Notes: generated by a model not told the origin, from the sequence alone. DNA of 64,000 nucleotides from Cyclobacteriaceae bacterium (GCA_020832305.1 JAFIEV010000089.1:1-64000); one strand, 5' to 3'. Numbered from the stretch's first letter, positions 17,705 to 27,291 are shown. Numbers and translations: made by a program.

Positions 17705-20700
17705 TTAAAATCTCACATTGAGATTGAAACCTATACTTCGCGTTGTAGGCAGACCAGGAGTCTCCAATCCCACCAGGTTATCGGAAGTAAATCCAAATTG
17801 CTCGGGGTCGATGTTGGGCACCCACTTTTTCAAAATGCCCACATTATTGGCGACGGCGTTTAGTCGGAGACCTTTAATGGGATAATGCACCGGAAGAAAT
17901 TTGGTAAAGTCATATCCGATGGTGATTTGCCGCAATTTCCAGAAACCTGCATCATAAGTAATAGGTTCCATTAAGTTGGCCGCCCTAACCGTTTCATAAA
18001 AGAATTGTATAGGTGACTGTGCGGTATTGATTTCTCCATTGGGATTAACTCCCTGTCCGACCACAAAACCCTGATCTCTTCCCACTAAAGTTTCTTTATG
18101 TAAGCCATGTCTCCAGGCATTGAAATTGGTACCTGAAATCATTTTATGGCCTAGTTTAAAATCAACTAAAAAAGAAAGATTAATGCCTTTGAATTCGAAT
18201 TGGTTAAAAATACCCCCAACCCAAATCGGAATAGCCGTACCAAAAGGAATCTGTGCACTTGTTCTCAATGGCCTTCCATTGTTGGGATCAAAGACCTGTC
18301 TGCCCTGAGAATCTCTTAAATAACCAAAACCATATAATTGACCCATAGGCATACCTACCACCTGACGCAATTCTCCCTCAAAAACCCCTCTTCCAACAAT
18401 GATTTCATCCTGTTCGCCCAGATTGATTACCTCAGTGCGGTTGTAGGCGCCATTAAAACTGGTTTCCCAGCGAAAATTTCGACTTTGTAAAGGAACAAAA
18501 CTTACCAGCATCTCCACACCATAGTTGCGGCTTTCCCCGACATTTATCAATTGATTGGTATAACCTGAAGCGTCACTTATCTGAGCCGACAATATTTGAT
18601 CGGTGGTTAGTTTATCATAATAAGTAAGATCTATTCCAACCCGGTTTTTAAACAATTTTGCTTCCATGCCAATTTCATATTCGGTTACAGTCATTGGCCT
18701 GAGATTGGCATTGGGAACCGTGCCGGAAGTGATGAAACCAACAGGCTGCATCTGCCCTGCCGGGTTTGGGAAAAGGTTGTTGTTGATGCGATAAAATAAA
18801 TTGTTGGAATATGGTGCTACGTCTGTATCACTACCTACACGGGCAAAACCGACCCTAAGCTTGTATAAATCGACCCATTCCGGCATATCAAAAGCATCAG
18901 ATATTACAAAGCTGGCATTCAAAGCAGGGTACAATATGCTGCGGTTTCCAGGGGACAGGGTTGAGAACCAATCATTTCTACCGGTAAGGGTGAGATATAA
19001 AAAGTTTTTCCAGGAAAATTCAACGGCACCGAAGACCGAATTAACCTGCCGTTCTGACAACTCATATATCGGATCCTTAACTCTACCATTCATTACGGTG
19101 TATAAGTCCCTTACTACAAAATCATTGACTAAAACGTTGTGCCGGTCGAGCCTGCGGTACATCTGGTTACCTCCAAGTGTAAGGTCTATACCAAAATCCC
19201 CAAATGATTGTCTTACGCCAAATATGAGTTCACCATTAAGCTCTCTGAATTTCCTAACGTCCTGCACAAACTCACCATTCACAAACCCCACTGGTGCATT
19301 AGGAAGTGAGGCGCTTCCAGTGGGGAAATTGTACTCCTGACTCCTGCTGAAAAAGTCCATACCTGCACGACCCTGAATGTACATCCAATTAGTAAAATCA
19401 TAGCGAGCCGTTATGTTGCCAAATAGGCGGTCACGACTGACATTGTCAAATCGCTCATAAGCAGCCCAATAAGGATTGGTTCGGTTTCTGAAGCGTGAAT
19501 ATACTGATTCATTGCCATTTTCATCTGCCATATATCTTTGCATTAGTTCAAGCGGCATTGAATTGGCAAGTGAATAAATGGTAGTTGGCGTACTCATATC
19601 CTGCTCGGCAATTTGCGGAGGATTTTTAATGAGTTCATTCGAATAATTGGCATTTCCCGAAACGGTTAGCCTCTCAGCTATGGTTTGCGTAAATCCAAGA
19701 TTTATGGTTCTTCGTGTGTAACCTGAATTAGGTACTATGGCTTCATTGCTTAAATTGGCCAATGAGAGGTTAAATCCACCATTATCACCACCAGATGCAA
19801 CCGTTATGGTATTGGTCCAGCTATATCCATTGCGATAAAAACCTTTAACGTGTGATGGCTGTGGTTCGTATGGAACTTCGATGCCATCGAACAGAATCTG
19901 GGTCATACCTGGCTGAAATCGTTCTCCGAAGCTCCATACCCCGGAGGTAGGGTTTGGCGTAGTTGGACGGACACCATTCTCACCCTGACCGTATTCCATT
20001 TGAAAATCAGTGAAATCAAGGGGCGTATCAACTGTATAGTTACTATTGTAGGTTACATTAAGACCTTTTTCTTTACCCCGCGATTTGGTTGTAATCATGA
20101 TAACACCATCTTTAGCCCTTGAACCATACAATGCCGAAGCAGCTGCTCCTTTAAGTACTGTCATTGACTCAATATCATCGGGATTTATACTGGTAAGACC
20201 ATCACCTCCATCTGAAACCCTTGAACGACCACGATCAGAGAATGCATTATCGGAACCCAGATTTCTTGGATTGGCTCCAAAATTTGTATTGTCTATGGGC
20301 ATGCCATTAATAATGATAAGTGGATTATTCTGCCCGCCAAATGAAGACTGGCCTCTGATACGCACCTTGCTGGTACCTGCCGGACCGGATCCCAGGCTCG
20401 AAACATTCATTCCTGCAACCTTGCCTTGCAAGGCATTCATAAAATTTGGGGTTCTGTTAATGGTCACTTCATCAGGGGCTACGGCCGCCACAGCATAGCC
20501 CAGTCGTCTGGTCTCTTTTTCAATACCCAGGGCTGTAACTACTACTTCTTGTAATGCTGTTACATCCGGAAATAAGGTAATGTTGATTACACTACGGTTA
20601 CCTGCCACTACCTCTTCTGTTTGAAAACCCACTGAGCTGAATACAAGTACGGTTTCCTGCCCTGTTACATCTATACTGTAATTCCCATTAATATCGGTAA

Positions 20701-21202
20701 TGGTTCCCTGGTTTGTTCCTTTTATAACAACATTGGCACCCGGTATAGCGGCATTATCCTCTCCCGAGGTAATTCTACCAGTTATAGTGGTGATTTGTAA
20801 TAAAATTTCGATTTCAGGTTTAAAATTTCTGATTTCAGCATCTTTTTGAACCATAATCATATGGTTTACCTGCTTAAATCTCAATTTTGTCTCTTGCGAC
20901 AAATAAGCAAGAACATCATATAAACTATTGCCCTGGAAATTTTGAGTGATTTTGATTTTTCTGTCAATATCGTTCTTGTTGTAGGCAAAATGATAGTCAG
21001 TACTTTTTTCAATTCTCTTAAATACGGTAAAGAGGTCAGTATCCTCCAGCTGTAACTGCACATTCACATCACGGACGCTGAGTATGCGTTGTGCATTTCC
21101 CGGTGAGGCAATGATCAAACTTAAAAACATCGTTTGTATTAAAATGCCATATAAAGCGTATTTGGTCACCATATATAGTTGGTGTAGAAATTTACATTTC
21201 AT
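17705..21202 (-). CDS. SusC/RagA TonB-linked outer-membrane transporter with STN signalling domain
   Basis: This is a 1165-residue TonB-dependent transporter. The order is a signal peptide to about residue 38, an STN domain (DTDLFTVFKRIEKSTDYHFA to about residue 115), a carboxypeptidase-regulatory-like beta domain (ITGRITSGEDNAAIPGANVV), a TonB-box region with EVVVTALGIE, a plug with NALQGKVAGMNVSS, and a long 22-strand-type barrel ending in an aromatic residue (NLNVRF). The STN domain is the part that contacts FecR anti-sigma factors, and a FecR gene lies just upstream. The protein therefore probably both imports the ligand and signals its presence. The gene is intact. Confidence 0.95.
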   Translation of the reverse strand: MKCKFLHQLYMVTKYALYGILIQTMFLSLIIASPGNAQRILSVRDVNVQLQLEDTDLFTVFKRIEKSTDYHFAYNKNDIDRKIKITQNFQGNSLYDVLAYLSQETKLRFKQVNHMIMVQKDAEIRNFKPEIEILLQITTITGRITSGEDNAAIPGANVVIKGTNQGTITDINGNYSIDVTGQETVLVFSSVGFQTEEVVAGNRSVINITLFPDVTALQEVVVTALGIEKETRRLGYAVAAVAPDEVTINRTPNFMNALQGKVAGMNVSSLGSGPAGTSKVRIRGQSSFGGQNNPLIIINGMPIDNTNFGANPRNLGSDNAFSDRGRSRVSDGGDGLTSINPDDIESMTVLKGAAASALYGSRAKDGVIMITTKSRGKEKGLNVTYNSNYTVDTPLDFTDFQMEYGQGENGVRPTTPNPTSGVWSFGERFQPGMTQILFDGIEVPYEPQPSHVKGFYRNGYSWTNTITVASGGDNGGFNLSLANLSNEAIVPNSGYTRRTINLGFTQTIAERLTVSGNANYSNELIKNPPQIAEQDMSTPTTIYSLANSMPLELMQRYMADENGNESVYSRFRNRTNPYWAAYERFDNVSRDRLFGNITARYDFTNWMYIQGRAGMDFFSRSQEYNFPTGSASLPNAPVGFVNGEFVQDVRKFRELNGELIFGVRQSFGDFGIDLTLGGNQMYRRLDRHNVLVNDFVVRDLYTVMNGRVKDPIYELSERQVNSVFGAVEFSWKNFLYLTLTGRNDWFSTLSPGNRSILYPALNASFVISDAFDMPEWVDLYKLRVGFARVGSDTDVAPYSNNLFYRINNNLFPNPAGQMQPVGFITSGTVPNANLRPMTVTEYEIGMEAKLFKNRVGIDLTYYDKLTTDQILSAQISDASGYTNQLINVGESRNYGVEMLVSFVPLQSRNFRWETSFNGAYNRTEVINLGEQDEIIVGRGVFEGELRQVVGMPMGQLYGFGYLRDSQGRQVFDPNNGRPLRTSAQIPFGTAIPIWVGGIFNQFEFKGINLSFLVDFKLGHKMISGTNFNAWRHGLHKETLVGRDQGFVVGQGVNPNGEINTAQSPIQFFYETVRAANLMEPITYDAGFWKLRQITIGYDFTKFLPVHYPIKGLRLNAVANNVGILKKWVPNIDPEQFGFTSDNLVGLETPGLPTTRSIGFNLNVRF

Positions 21203-21297
21203 AACTTTGAGTGATTTAGTTTAACTAATCAATTATTTATTTGAAAGTCGGTGTTCCAGTTCCCCAACTTTAACAATAGACTTTCAGATGATATGTT

Positions 21298-21336
21298 GCG
21301 GCATTGCCGGCCCGCCGGCAATGTCGCTTTTTTTTG
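21298..21336. terminator. Strong GC hairpin between FecR and SusC genes
   Basis: A stem of about 13 bp around TTGCCGGC/GCCGGCAA (21298-21310 with 21315-21327, one G-T wobble) is followed by a long T tract on the plus strand. It is thus shaped as a plus-strand terminator, yet both flanking genes are on the minus strand. For the minus-strand messenger it is a stable hairpin without a downstream U-run, about 95 nt before the SusC start. Confidence 0.7.
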
Positions 21337-21359
21337 TTTTTTATTTTCACATAGGCCAT

Positions 21360-22430
21360 TTAGTTTTCATGTTGAACAATCACGGTCTTATCTTTGATAC
21401 TATAGGAAAAATGCATGGAATAGCTTAAATTCTGCAGTACAAGCAGGAGATCCATGTTTTTAAATTCTCCATTGAACTTCCATGGTTTTGCCGGCATATT
21501 TTTTTCTAAAAATTTATAGTCGTACCACTTTTCTAACTCTGAGAAAACTTCATGATGGTCGGCATCCCTGAAAAACAGTACACCATCTTTCCATGAAGTA
21601 ACCTCTTTAATATTAAAATACTTGGTTTTCCACTGTTCATTTGTTGCATCAGCGTATACAGATTGGCCTTCTTCAACCTGTATTTCCTTTTGTATGCCAG
21701 CATCCATTTGTGTTCTAATTTGGACTATACCTGAAATTAAAGAAACCACTGCCTTGTCATGATTATGTGATCTGATATTAAAGGAAGTGCCTGTAGCAAT
21801 GATTTGTAAATGATTGGTCTCAACCACAAACGGCCGGGAAGGGTTGCTTTTAATATCAAAATACCCCTCTCCTTTCAGTGTTACCACTCGTTGTCCATCT
21901 GAAAAGTACTTAGGATAGACCAGTGAACTTCCGGAATTCAGCGTAATCCTGCTGCCATCACTGAGTTTAACCACTGTTTTTTGGCCGTAGTTAGCTTTAA
22001 TTTCCTTAAACTCCTGATGTACGGTCTGCGTAACTGTTGCATTCTTTGTATCATCCTTGAGTCTGATAATTATATAGGTTAGGCTTGCAACTAAAATAAT
22101 GGCAGCAACAGAACGCCAGTAACTGAAAATCTTATGAGTATTTTTCGAATTAGAAGCTTTTGAATTATGGTGTCTTTTTGTGCCTTCGACTACTTCAGCC
22201 TGAATTTTTAACCAGACTTCTTCTATTTCAACCTCGTTTAGGAGATACTCATTCAATTGAGCATTTTGAAGCAAATTCCGGGCGTATTGATACAATGGAA
22301 TTTTATCAGGATCCGCCAGCATTTGCTTGTTCCAGTAATGAATGTCATCCTGTTCAGGTGCATTAACCCATTTTCTAAAAGACGGGTCTTTTAATAAAAC
22401 ATGGATAAATTTTATTTCCTTGTCATCCAT
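21360..22430 (-). CDS. FecR-family anti-sigma factor
   Basis: This protein holds the adjacent ECF sigma factor inactive and releases it when the outer-membrane transducer binds ligand. I choose the ATG at 22430 (MDDKEIKFIHVLL); an ATG at 22451 adds seven residues. A cytoplasmic N-terminal helical domain of about 100 residues is followed by one membrane segment (about residues 103-122, SYWRSVAAIILVASLTYIII). Next come the periplasmic FecR domain (YGQKTVVKLSDGSRITLNSG through FVVETNHLQIIATGTSFNIR) and a C-terminal DUF4974-type secretin-like domain. It lies between the sigma gene and the STN-containing SusC gene, the standard order. Confidence 0.93.
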   Translation of the reverse strand: MDDKEIKFIHVLLKDPSFRKWVNAPEQDDIHYWNKQMLADPDKIPLYQYARNLLQNAQLNEYLLNEVEIEEVWLKIQAEVVEGTKRHHNSKASNSKNTHKIFSYWRSVAAIILVASLTYIIIRLKDDTKNATVTQTVHQEFKEIKANYGQKTVVKLSDGSRITLNSGSSLVYPKYFSDGQRVVTLKGEGYFDIKSNPSRPFVVETNHLQIIATGTSFNIRSHNHDKAVVSLISGIVQIRTQMDAGIQKEIQVEEGQSVYADATNEQWKTKYFNIKEVTSWKDGVLFFRDADHHEVFSELEKWYDYKFLEKNMPAKPWKFNGEFKNMDLLLVLQNLSYSMHFSYSIKDKTVIVQHEN

Positions 22431-22577
22431 TATTGCAAAGTATATATGCATGAAGGGAAAAGAATCTGAAAATCTATCCTTAAAAAGAAAACAATTTTTA
22501 AAAAATTGTAATTAGCTCAAAAATTTACCTATTTTACATAAAAACATAATAGAAAAACTATGCTTTTAATAAAAATA

Positions 22578-23180
22578 TTAAAAAACCAGGATGAATATCA
22601 TGAGTATGGATAAAGAGAGAACCATCCTGGCCTTTAGTCCTTCAAATTGTTGTCTTAGGTTTCTTAAAGCTTTCCAATTGAGGGTATAGACAGATTCTAT
22701 ATTGATTTCCATAATACGTGCGACTTCATCGTTGCTTAGGTTTTGCATATACAATAATTGCAATACCTCCTTTTGTCTGGGAGGCAAACTTTTGAATGCA
22801 TTCGAGAATTGTTTTCTTAAAAATTCTTCAGACTGTTCCTTTATCCATTCTGACTCGATAGATAAATGATTCAATTGCTCGATTTTTTCAAATGATTCTT
22901 CGAGATTGAAACATTGACTATTCTTGTCTTTTATGAGATAAAGTATTTTTCTCCTCAGCCCTTTAAAAAGGTAATACTGTAAATGAATATCTGCCGACAG
23001 ATTTTTTCGATGCTGCCAGAGATCGAGAAACAATTCATGAATGGCATCCTTAACAATCGCACGGTTTCTTAATACCGTCATGCCATAAGTAAACAACTTT
23101 CCTGTGTGCTCTCGGTAAATTTCTTCAAAAGCCTTCAGGTCATCATTTTTAAATCTTTGCCATAGTAAATTTTCGTCCAC
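22578..23180 (-). CDS. ECF RNA polymerase sigma factor with hydrophobic C-terminal tail
   Basis: This 200-residue sigma-70 factor has region 2 (KAFEEIYREHTGKLFTYGMT, then AIHELFLDLWQHRK) and region 4 (LPPRQKEVLQLLYMQNLSND, then the recognition helix). The last 15 residues (MVLSLSILMIFILVF, 186-200) are strongly hydrophobic, which ordinary ECF factors lack, and suggest membrane association. The only in-frame start near region 2 is GTG at 23180. It heads the FecR-SusC-SusD cluster and probably activates it. The 126-bp gap to fecR shows no terminator. Confidence 0.92.
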   Translation of the reverse strand: MDENLLWQRFKNDDLKAFEEIYREHTGKLFTYGMTVLRNRAIVKDAIHELFLDLWQHRKNLSADIHLQYYLFKGLRRKILYLIKDKNSQCFNLEESFEKIEQLNHLSIESEWIKEQSEEFLRKQFSNAFKSLPPRQKEVLQLLYMQNLSNDEVARIMEINIESVYTLNWKALRNLRQQFEGLKARMVLSLSILMIFILVF

Positions 23181-23245
23181 ATCTTTGGTTTTTTATGGTT
23201 GATCGGAGGATGCATTTGGGGTTAAAGGATAAAATTCACCGTTAT

Positions 23246-23253
23246 CAAATTTA
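23246..23253 (-). promoter_or_regulatory. -7 promoter element for the sigma/FecR operon
   Basis: The minus strand reads TAAATTTG (TAnnTTTG consensus) about 66 bp upstream of the GTG start. No good -33 TTG is visible at 19-21 bp. Confidence 0.35.
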
Positions 23254-23462
23254 GCAAAAAATCATTAATCGAAAATATTTTGTGCCAATTTATTTTCTTT
23301 TATGGCAAAAAAGTAAGTAAATAGATTGATAACTGGTAAAAGTTTTTGTCAAGAATATAAAAAACCAATACAATAGCAGTAAATTGATAGAAAAAAGCTT
23401 TCTCCTCATTCAGATATGCTGTAATTGTATTTTAGGAAAGTATATATGACTTAAAAAATGAG

Positions 23463-23491
23463 AGGCTGCTTCTTGTTGAAAAACAGCCTCT
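23463..23491 (-). terminator. Intrinsic terminator of the small secreted-protein gene
   Basis: GAGGCTG pairs with CAGCCTC over a 15-nt loop. On the minus strand the stem is followed by TCATTTTTT, giving a U-run in the correct direction, about 60 bp after the stop codon at 23549. Confidence 0.85.
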
Positions 23492-23548
23492 GCAATTAAA
23501 ATTCTTTTTATGATCGATGCGGAATATCTCTGTATGAATTTCCGAAGA

Positions 23549-24031
23549 CTAATTCATAGCGATACCCTTAATCTGGGCTTCGATGGCATCGTACCTCGAT
23601 TTTAATTCGGGGTCTTTGGCAAGTTCAGCCCTAATTTTTTTGTAGGTAAGTCCCCTTTGACCAACCATTTTGGTGGCAAGTTCTTTGTTAACTTCCTTGA
23701 TCGCTTCTGTACGCTTTTCCTTCTCAGCGATTACCAATTGAAGAAACTTTTTTTCGAAGTCAGTTGCTTCAATTGCATTTAGCTTGCCATCATCACCGCC
23801 GGTGGCATTGAGTTCATTAAATCTTTGCCCGGTCATTCCTTCCTGCTTGCGGATCATGTCATTGATTTCTGTGCTAACGTCTGCCATCATTTGCTGGATA
23901 ACTTCATTCATTAGGGCATAGCGATAAAGCTCCTGATCCGTTATTTGCTCGTCATCCTGAGCATGTACCACACTGAAACCTAAACCTGTCATCAACACTA
24001 CGGCTAAGAAACCTCTCATTAATGTTTTCAT
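23549..24031 (-). CDS. Small secreted helical protein of unknown function (DUF4168-like)
   Basis: From the ATG at 24031 the protein has 160 residues and starts with a clear Sec signal (MKTLMRGFLAVVLMTGLGFS, then cleavage after VHAQ). The mature part is charged and nearly all helical, rich in glutamate and lysine. It opens with QITDQELYRYALMNEVIQQM and ends with SRYDAIEAQIKGIAMN. The spacing of the ITDxEL start and the helices resembles DUF4168-type periplasmic proteins, but I am not sure. The 5' region has a candidate -7 element (minus-strand TATATTTG at 24132-24139). It is followed by a terminator, so it is a single-gene unit. Confidence 0.75.
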   Translation of the reverse strand: MKTLMRGFLAVVLMTGLGFSVVHAQDDEQITDQELYRYALMNEVIQQMMADVSTEINDMIRKQEGMTGQRFNELNATGGDDGKLNAIEATDFEKKFLQLVIAEKEKRTEAIKEVNKELATKMVGQRGLTYKKIRAELAKDPELKSRYDAIEAQIKGIAMN

Positions 24032-24131
24032 TATTTTATTTTTTTCATTTGAACATATAAACAACTCCACAAAAAGCACTTTTTTTCGTAAAAAACCAAA
24101 TATTTTTTCAATAAACACATTGATATGTTGC

Positions 24132-24139
24132 CAAATATA
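24132..24139 (-). promoter_or_regulatory. Candidate -7 promoter element for the small secreted protein
   Basis: The minus strand reads TATATTTG, matching TAnnTTTG, about 100 bp upstream of the ATG at 24031 and just after the TonB receptor stop codon. No -33 element is clear. Confidence 0.3.
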
Positions 24140-24217
24140 CAATGATGAATGTCATGAGTGTATAGGGTAACAGGTTGTTTATCAGGCAAATAATAAGTAA
24201 GAATTCGCGATTTTTAT

Positions 24218-26626
24218 TTAAAATCTACCTGTAAGCCTCACATTTAAAAACCTCGCAGAAAGTGCGTTGGGTACGGCATATGAAAAGCGATTGACATCAC
24301 TGATCCATAGGTAAGAAATTGGGTTTTGCGATCCTGTGAGGTTGAGTATTTCCATACCTACAGACCAGCTTTTTACACCCAGAAACATGGTTTTGTCTGA
24401 AATGTCGGTAAAAATCTTTTGAAATCCGAGGTCTGCACGCATATAATGCCTCCCTCTGAATGAATTGCGTAATTCAAGAACACCCGGTGGAGAAAATGGC
24501 AATGGACTGGCATAAAAAAAAGCAAAATTGACTTTGAAATCAGGTTTATTGGGTATGTGATCCCTGAAAAATATTGCCGCATTGATGCGTTGATCGGAAG
24601 GCCGTGGGATAAATCCTCTGGGATCCCCTTCAATATTTTCCTGAGTCTGCAAAATACCGAGGCTAAACCATGATTCATCTCCTGGAATAAAGTCACCACT
24701 TACTCTAAAATCTATACCTGCCGCATAGGCAACTCCCATGTTTTGCGCATAATACCTGAGCCGTACATTGTCTATGTCATAAGGCACCACATTCCATAGG
24801 TATTTGTAGTAAGCTTCTGTCATGAGTTTAAAGGGTCGCCCCCACAGTTCAAATTGGTAATCTGTACCGCCTATAAGATGTAATGAAGACTGAGCGCGTA
24901 TACCGGAATTGATTTGGCCTTCGAAATTCCGGAATTCCCGGTAGAAAGGTGGTTGTTGGTAAATGCCGGCAGAAAAACGCAATACCATATTTTTTTTCCA
25001 AGGTGGTTGCCATGCATATTGAGCCCTTGGACTGAATATCCATTGTCTGTTAATATCAAAATAGCCTGTTCTTGCCCCATAGGTAAGACGATGATTGCCG
25101 GCAAATTCCAGGCTGTGCTGCAGATAGAAATCGACTTTTGCGCCATCAATTTGATTGACCTGATCAATGGTATAATTCATGCGGGTAAAACCTGCACTAT
25201 CGGTAAAACTGTATTCTCTTAAAACATCATTGATTTCCTGATAATGCAAAGAAAAGCCGAATTCAATTTTCTGATCTTCAGAAAGAACAAGTTCTGATCG
25301 CTGTTCCATACCGCTCACAAGTGCATCGAGTTGGTTTCTTCCGCTTCTGAATTCCGACCCTATGGAACGGTTGAGCACACAGGCTGAAAGTTGTTCTTCA
25401 GACGGCCTGATTTCAACATCGCAAAGCCTGTATCCGCTTTCCACATCGAAATACTCTCTTTCACGTGTGAAAAAGCTGTATATCACCCAGGTAGTATTGA
25501 ACCTTTGTCCAAAGCGTTTTTTAATATTTATACTACCCTGATAGGTGTCATAATTCATCAATTCTCTCCCATTGAAAGCCACAAAGAGTCTTTTCTGGTC
25601 ACTGAAAGTACCGAATGTTGACTCCCTGCTTTCGGGCTCGATGAGGTATCGATTATTACTATGCGCGAGCATAAGACCAATTGTTGTCGGGTTTTTTTTA
25701 GTGTTTTTTCCGGGCGTATATTCAAAATATGACTGAAAGTCGGTGAAATTAGGGAAATATTGTCCTTCGATTTCGAGGGTTCCCAGCAAATACCTTGAAG
25801 CTTTATGACGTATACCTGCCAGGTAGGTGAAATTTTGTTTTCTGTTTAGCCCTTCGATATGGGCACCCCCTCCCAGAAGACTGATATTGGCAGAGCCACC
25901 TGTTCTAACCGGCGTTTTGTAATGAACAGAAAGATTGGAACTCAATCTGTCACCGTACCTGGATTGCCAGCCCCCCGACGAAAAAACAACATTATCGGTA
26001 AGGTCGGGGTTAACAAAGCTCAAACCTTCCTGTTCGCCAGCCCTTATAATAAAAGGACGATACACGGGCATATCGTTAACATAAATGAGGTTTTCGTCAT
26101 AATTTCCCCCCCTTACGGCGTATGCGGTTGACAATTCTCCATATCCGGTAACGCCGGGCAGTGATTGCAGTAAAGCCGAAATATCGAGAAAAGGTGAAGG
26201 TAAATCAGTGGCGGCTGATGGATCGAGTTGAAATGTACCCGCCTGACTTCTTATCATTTCTCCTCCTGAACGCACCTCGATATTGTCAAGTAAACGGGTT
26301 GAGGATTTGATAATAAAAACTTCCTGAATAATATCCCCTTTCAGCTTTACCCATAAACCCGACGATTCAAAGGAAATGTGTTTAAACGTAAGAAATATAC
26401 TATCAGGATCATTTTGGACTGAAAATTTGAATAATCCATTTTCATCACTTACACTGGTTAGATTATATATTTCCGCCTGCACACTGACGCCTGGCACCGG
26501 ATTTCTTACTTCATCGACCACTTGACCGGTAAAAATGGTTTGAGCGCTGAGTTGCGCGCTGTACATCGGCAAAAGCCACAGGGAAATTATGGCAAATATT
26601 GTGTATAAGGCATTATGAAATGCCAT
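24218..26626 (-). CDS. TonB-dependent outer-membrane receptor with carboxypeptidase-regulatory domain
   Basis: This 802-residue receptor begins with a signal peptide (to about residue 29, LSAQ). A CarboxypepD_reg-like beta domain follows (TGQVVDEVRNPVPGVSVQAE), then a plug with LDISALLQSLPGVTGYGELS and YAVRGGNYDENLIYVNDMPV, and a barrel ending in LNVRLTGRF with the terminal aromatic residue. It is not paired with a SusD gene and is smaller than SusC, so it likely imports a metal chelate, vitamin or small ligand, or takes part in export quality control; the substrate cannot be read from sequence. Its start overlaps the rpe stop by 14 bp, so it is the last gene of the mnmA operon. Confidence 0.9.
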   Translation of the reverse strand: MAFHNALYTIFAIISLWLLPMYSAQLSAQTIFTGQVVDEVRNPVPGVSVQAEIYNLTSVSDENGLFKFSVQNDPDSIFLTFKHISFESSGLWVKLKGDIIQEVFIIKSSTRLLDNIEVRSGGEMIRSQAGTFQLDPSAATDLPSPFLDISALLQSLPGVTGYGELSTAYAVRGGNYDENLIYVNDMPVYRPFIIRAGEQEGLSFVNPDLTDNVVFSSGGWQSRYGDRLSSNLSVHYKTPVRTGGSANISLLGGGAHIEGLNRKQNFTYLAGIRHKASRYLLGTLEIEGQYFPNFTDFQSYFEYTPGKNTKKNPTTIGLMLAHSNNRYLIEPESRESTFGTFSDQKRLFVAFNGRELMNYDTYQGSINIKKRFGQRFNTTWVIYSFFTREREYFDVESGYRLCDVEIRPSEEQLSACVLNRSIGSEFRSGRNQLDALVSGMEQRSELVLSEDQKIEFGFSLHYQEINDVLREYSFTDSAGFTRMNYTIDQVNQIDGAKVDFYLQHSLEFAGNHRLTYGARTGYFDINRQWIFSPRAQYAWQPPWKKNMVLRFSAGIYQQPPFYREFRNFEGQINSGIRAQSSLHLIGGTDYQFELWGRPFKLMTEAYYKYLWNVVPYDIDNVRLRYYAQNMGVAYAAGIDFRVSGDFIPGDESWFSLGILQTQENIEGDPRGFIPRPSDQRINAAIFFRDHIPNKPDFKVNFAFFYASPLPFSPPGVLELRNSFRGRHYMRADLGFQKIFTDISDKTMFLGVKSWSVGMEILNLTGSQNPISYLWISDVNRFSYAVPNALSARFLNVRLTGRF

Positions 26627-27278
26627 TTGAATGCATACCCTTTAAGTTATCAATGATTTGCAATGGATCGGAAGCGTTGAAAATAAGGCTTCCTGCTACC
26701 AATACATCAGCTCCGGCTCGAAGTAATTGTTTGCCATTTTCGGAGTTTACGCCGCCATCAACCTCAATTAGTACATTTAATCCTTCTCTGCGGATTAATT
26801 CCCTGGCTTGTGCCACTTTGTTTATACTTTCCGGTATAAAGCTTTGTCCCCCAAAGCCCGGATTTACACTCATAATAAGAACCATATCAATGTTTCTGAT
26901 AAAGGGTTCCAATACTTTAACAGGTGTATCGGGATTGAGAGCTACCCCGGTTTTACAGCCGGTACTGCGAATCTGACCCAACACTTTTTCCAACACAGGG
27001 CAGGCTTCATAATGGACTGTTATGTAGTTTGCACCTGCATGTGCAAAACGCTCAATGTATTTGTCAGGATTCACAATCATTAAATGAGCGTCAAGCACTT
27101 TATCAGTCTTTTTGCGTACCGCCTCAACGATGGGAATGCCAAATGAGATATTCGGCACAAAACTACCATCCATAATATCTAAATGAACCCAATCTGCTTT
27201 ACTTGCGTTGAGCATGTCAATTTCACTTCCCAGTTTTGAAAAATCTGCATTGAGTATTGAAGGTGCTATAATATGCAT
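26613..27278 (-). CDS. rpe: Ribulose-phosphate 3-epimerase
   Basis: This TIM-barrel enzyme interconverts ribulose 5-phosphate and xylulose 5-phosphate in the pentose phosphate pathway. From the ATG at 27278 (MHIIAPSILNADFSKLG) the protein has 221 residues, the normal size. Metal and catalytic motifs are WVHLDIMDGSFVPNISFG (Asp and His ligands), NPDTPV, MSVNPGFGGQSF and EVDGGVN near the C-terminus. An upstream ATG at 27302 adds eight residues that would overlap the subtilase gene and is less likely. It lies inside a run of overlapping genes with mnmA, a lipoprotein, a subtilase and a TonB receptor. Confidence 0.96.
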   Translation of the reverse strand: MHIIAPSILNADFSKLGSEIDMLNASKADWVHLDIMDGSFVPNISFGIPIVEAVRKKTDKVLDAHLMIVNPDKYIERFAHAGANYITVHYEACPVLEKVLGQIRSTGCKTGVALNPDTPVKVLEPFIRNIDMVLIMSVNPGFGGQSFIPESINKVAQARELIRREGLNVLIEVDGGVNSENGKQLLRAGADVLVAGSLIFNASDPLQIIDNLKGMHSNGIS

Positions 27279-27291
27279 ATTTAAAAAAAAT

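Larger units (their letters stand above)
23181..23548. other. Intergenic region without genes (368 bp)
   Basis: This AT-rich gap lies between the sigma gene and the 3' end of a small secreted-protein gene. It holds the candidate sigma promoter near its left end and a terminator near its right end. I see no reading frame, RNA gene or repeat in the rest. Confidence 0.7.

Noticed and set aside
18801-19340. 179-codon open frame on the plus strand
   Set aside because: It lies opposite the SusC barrel region and has no family features.
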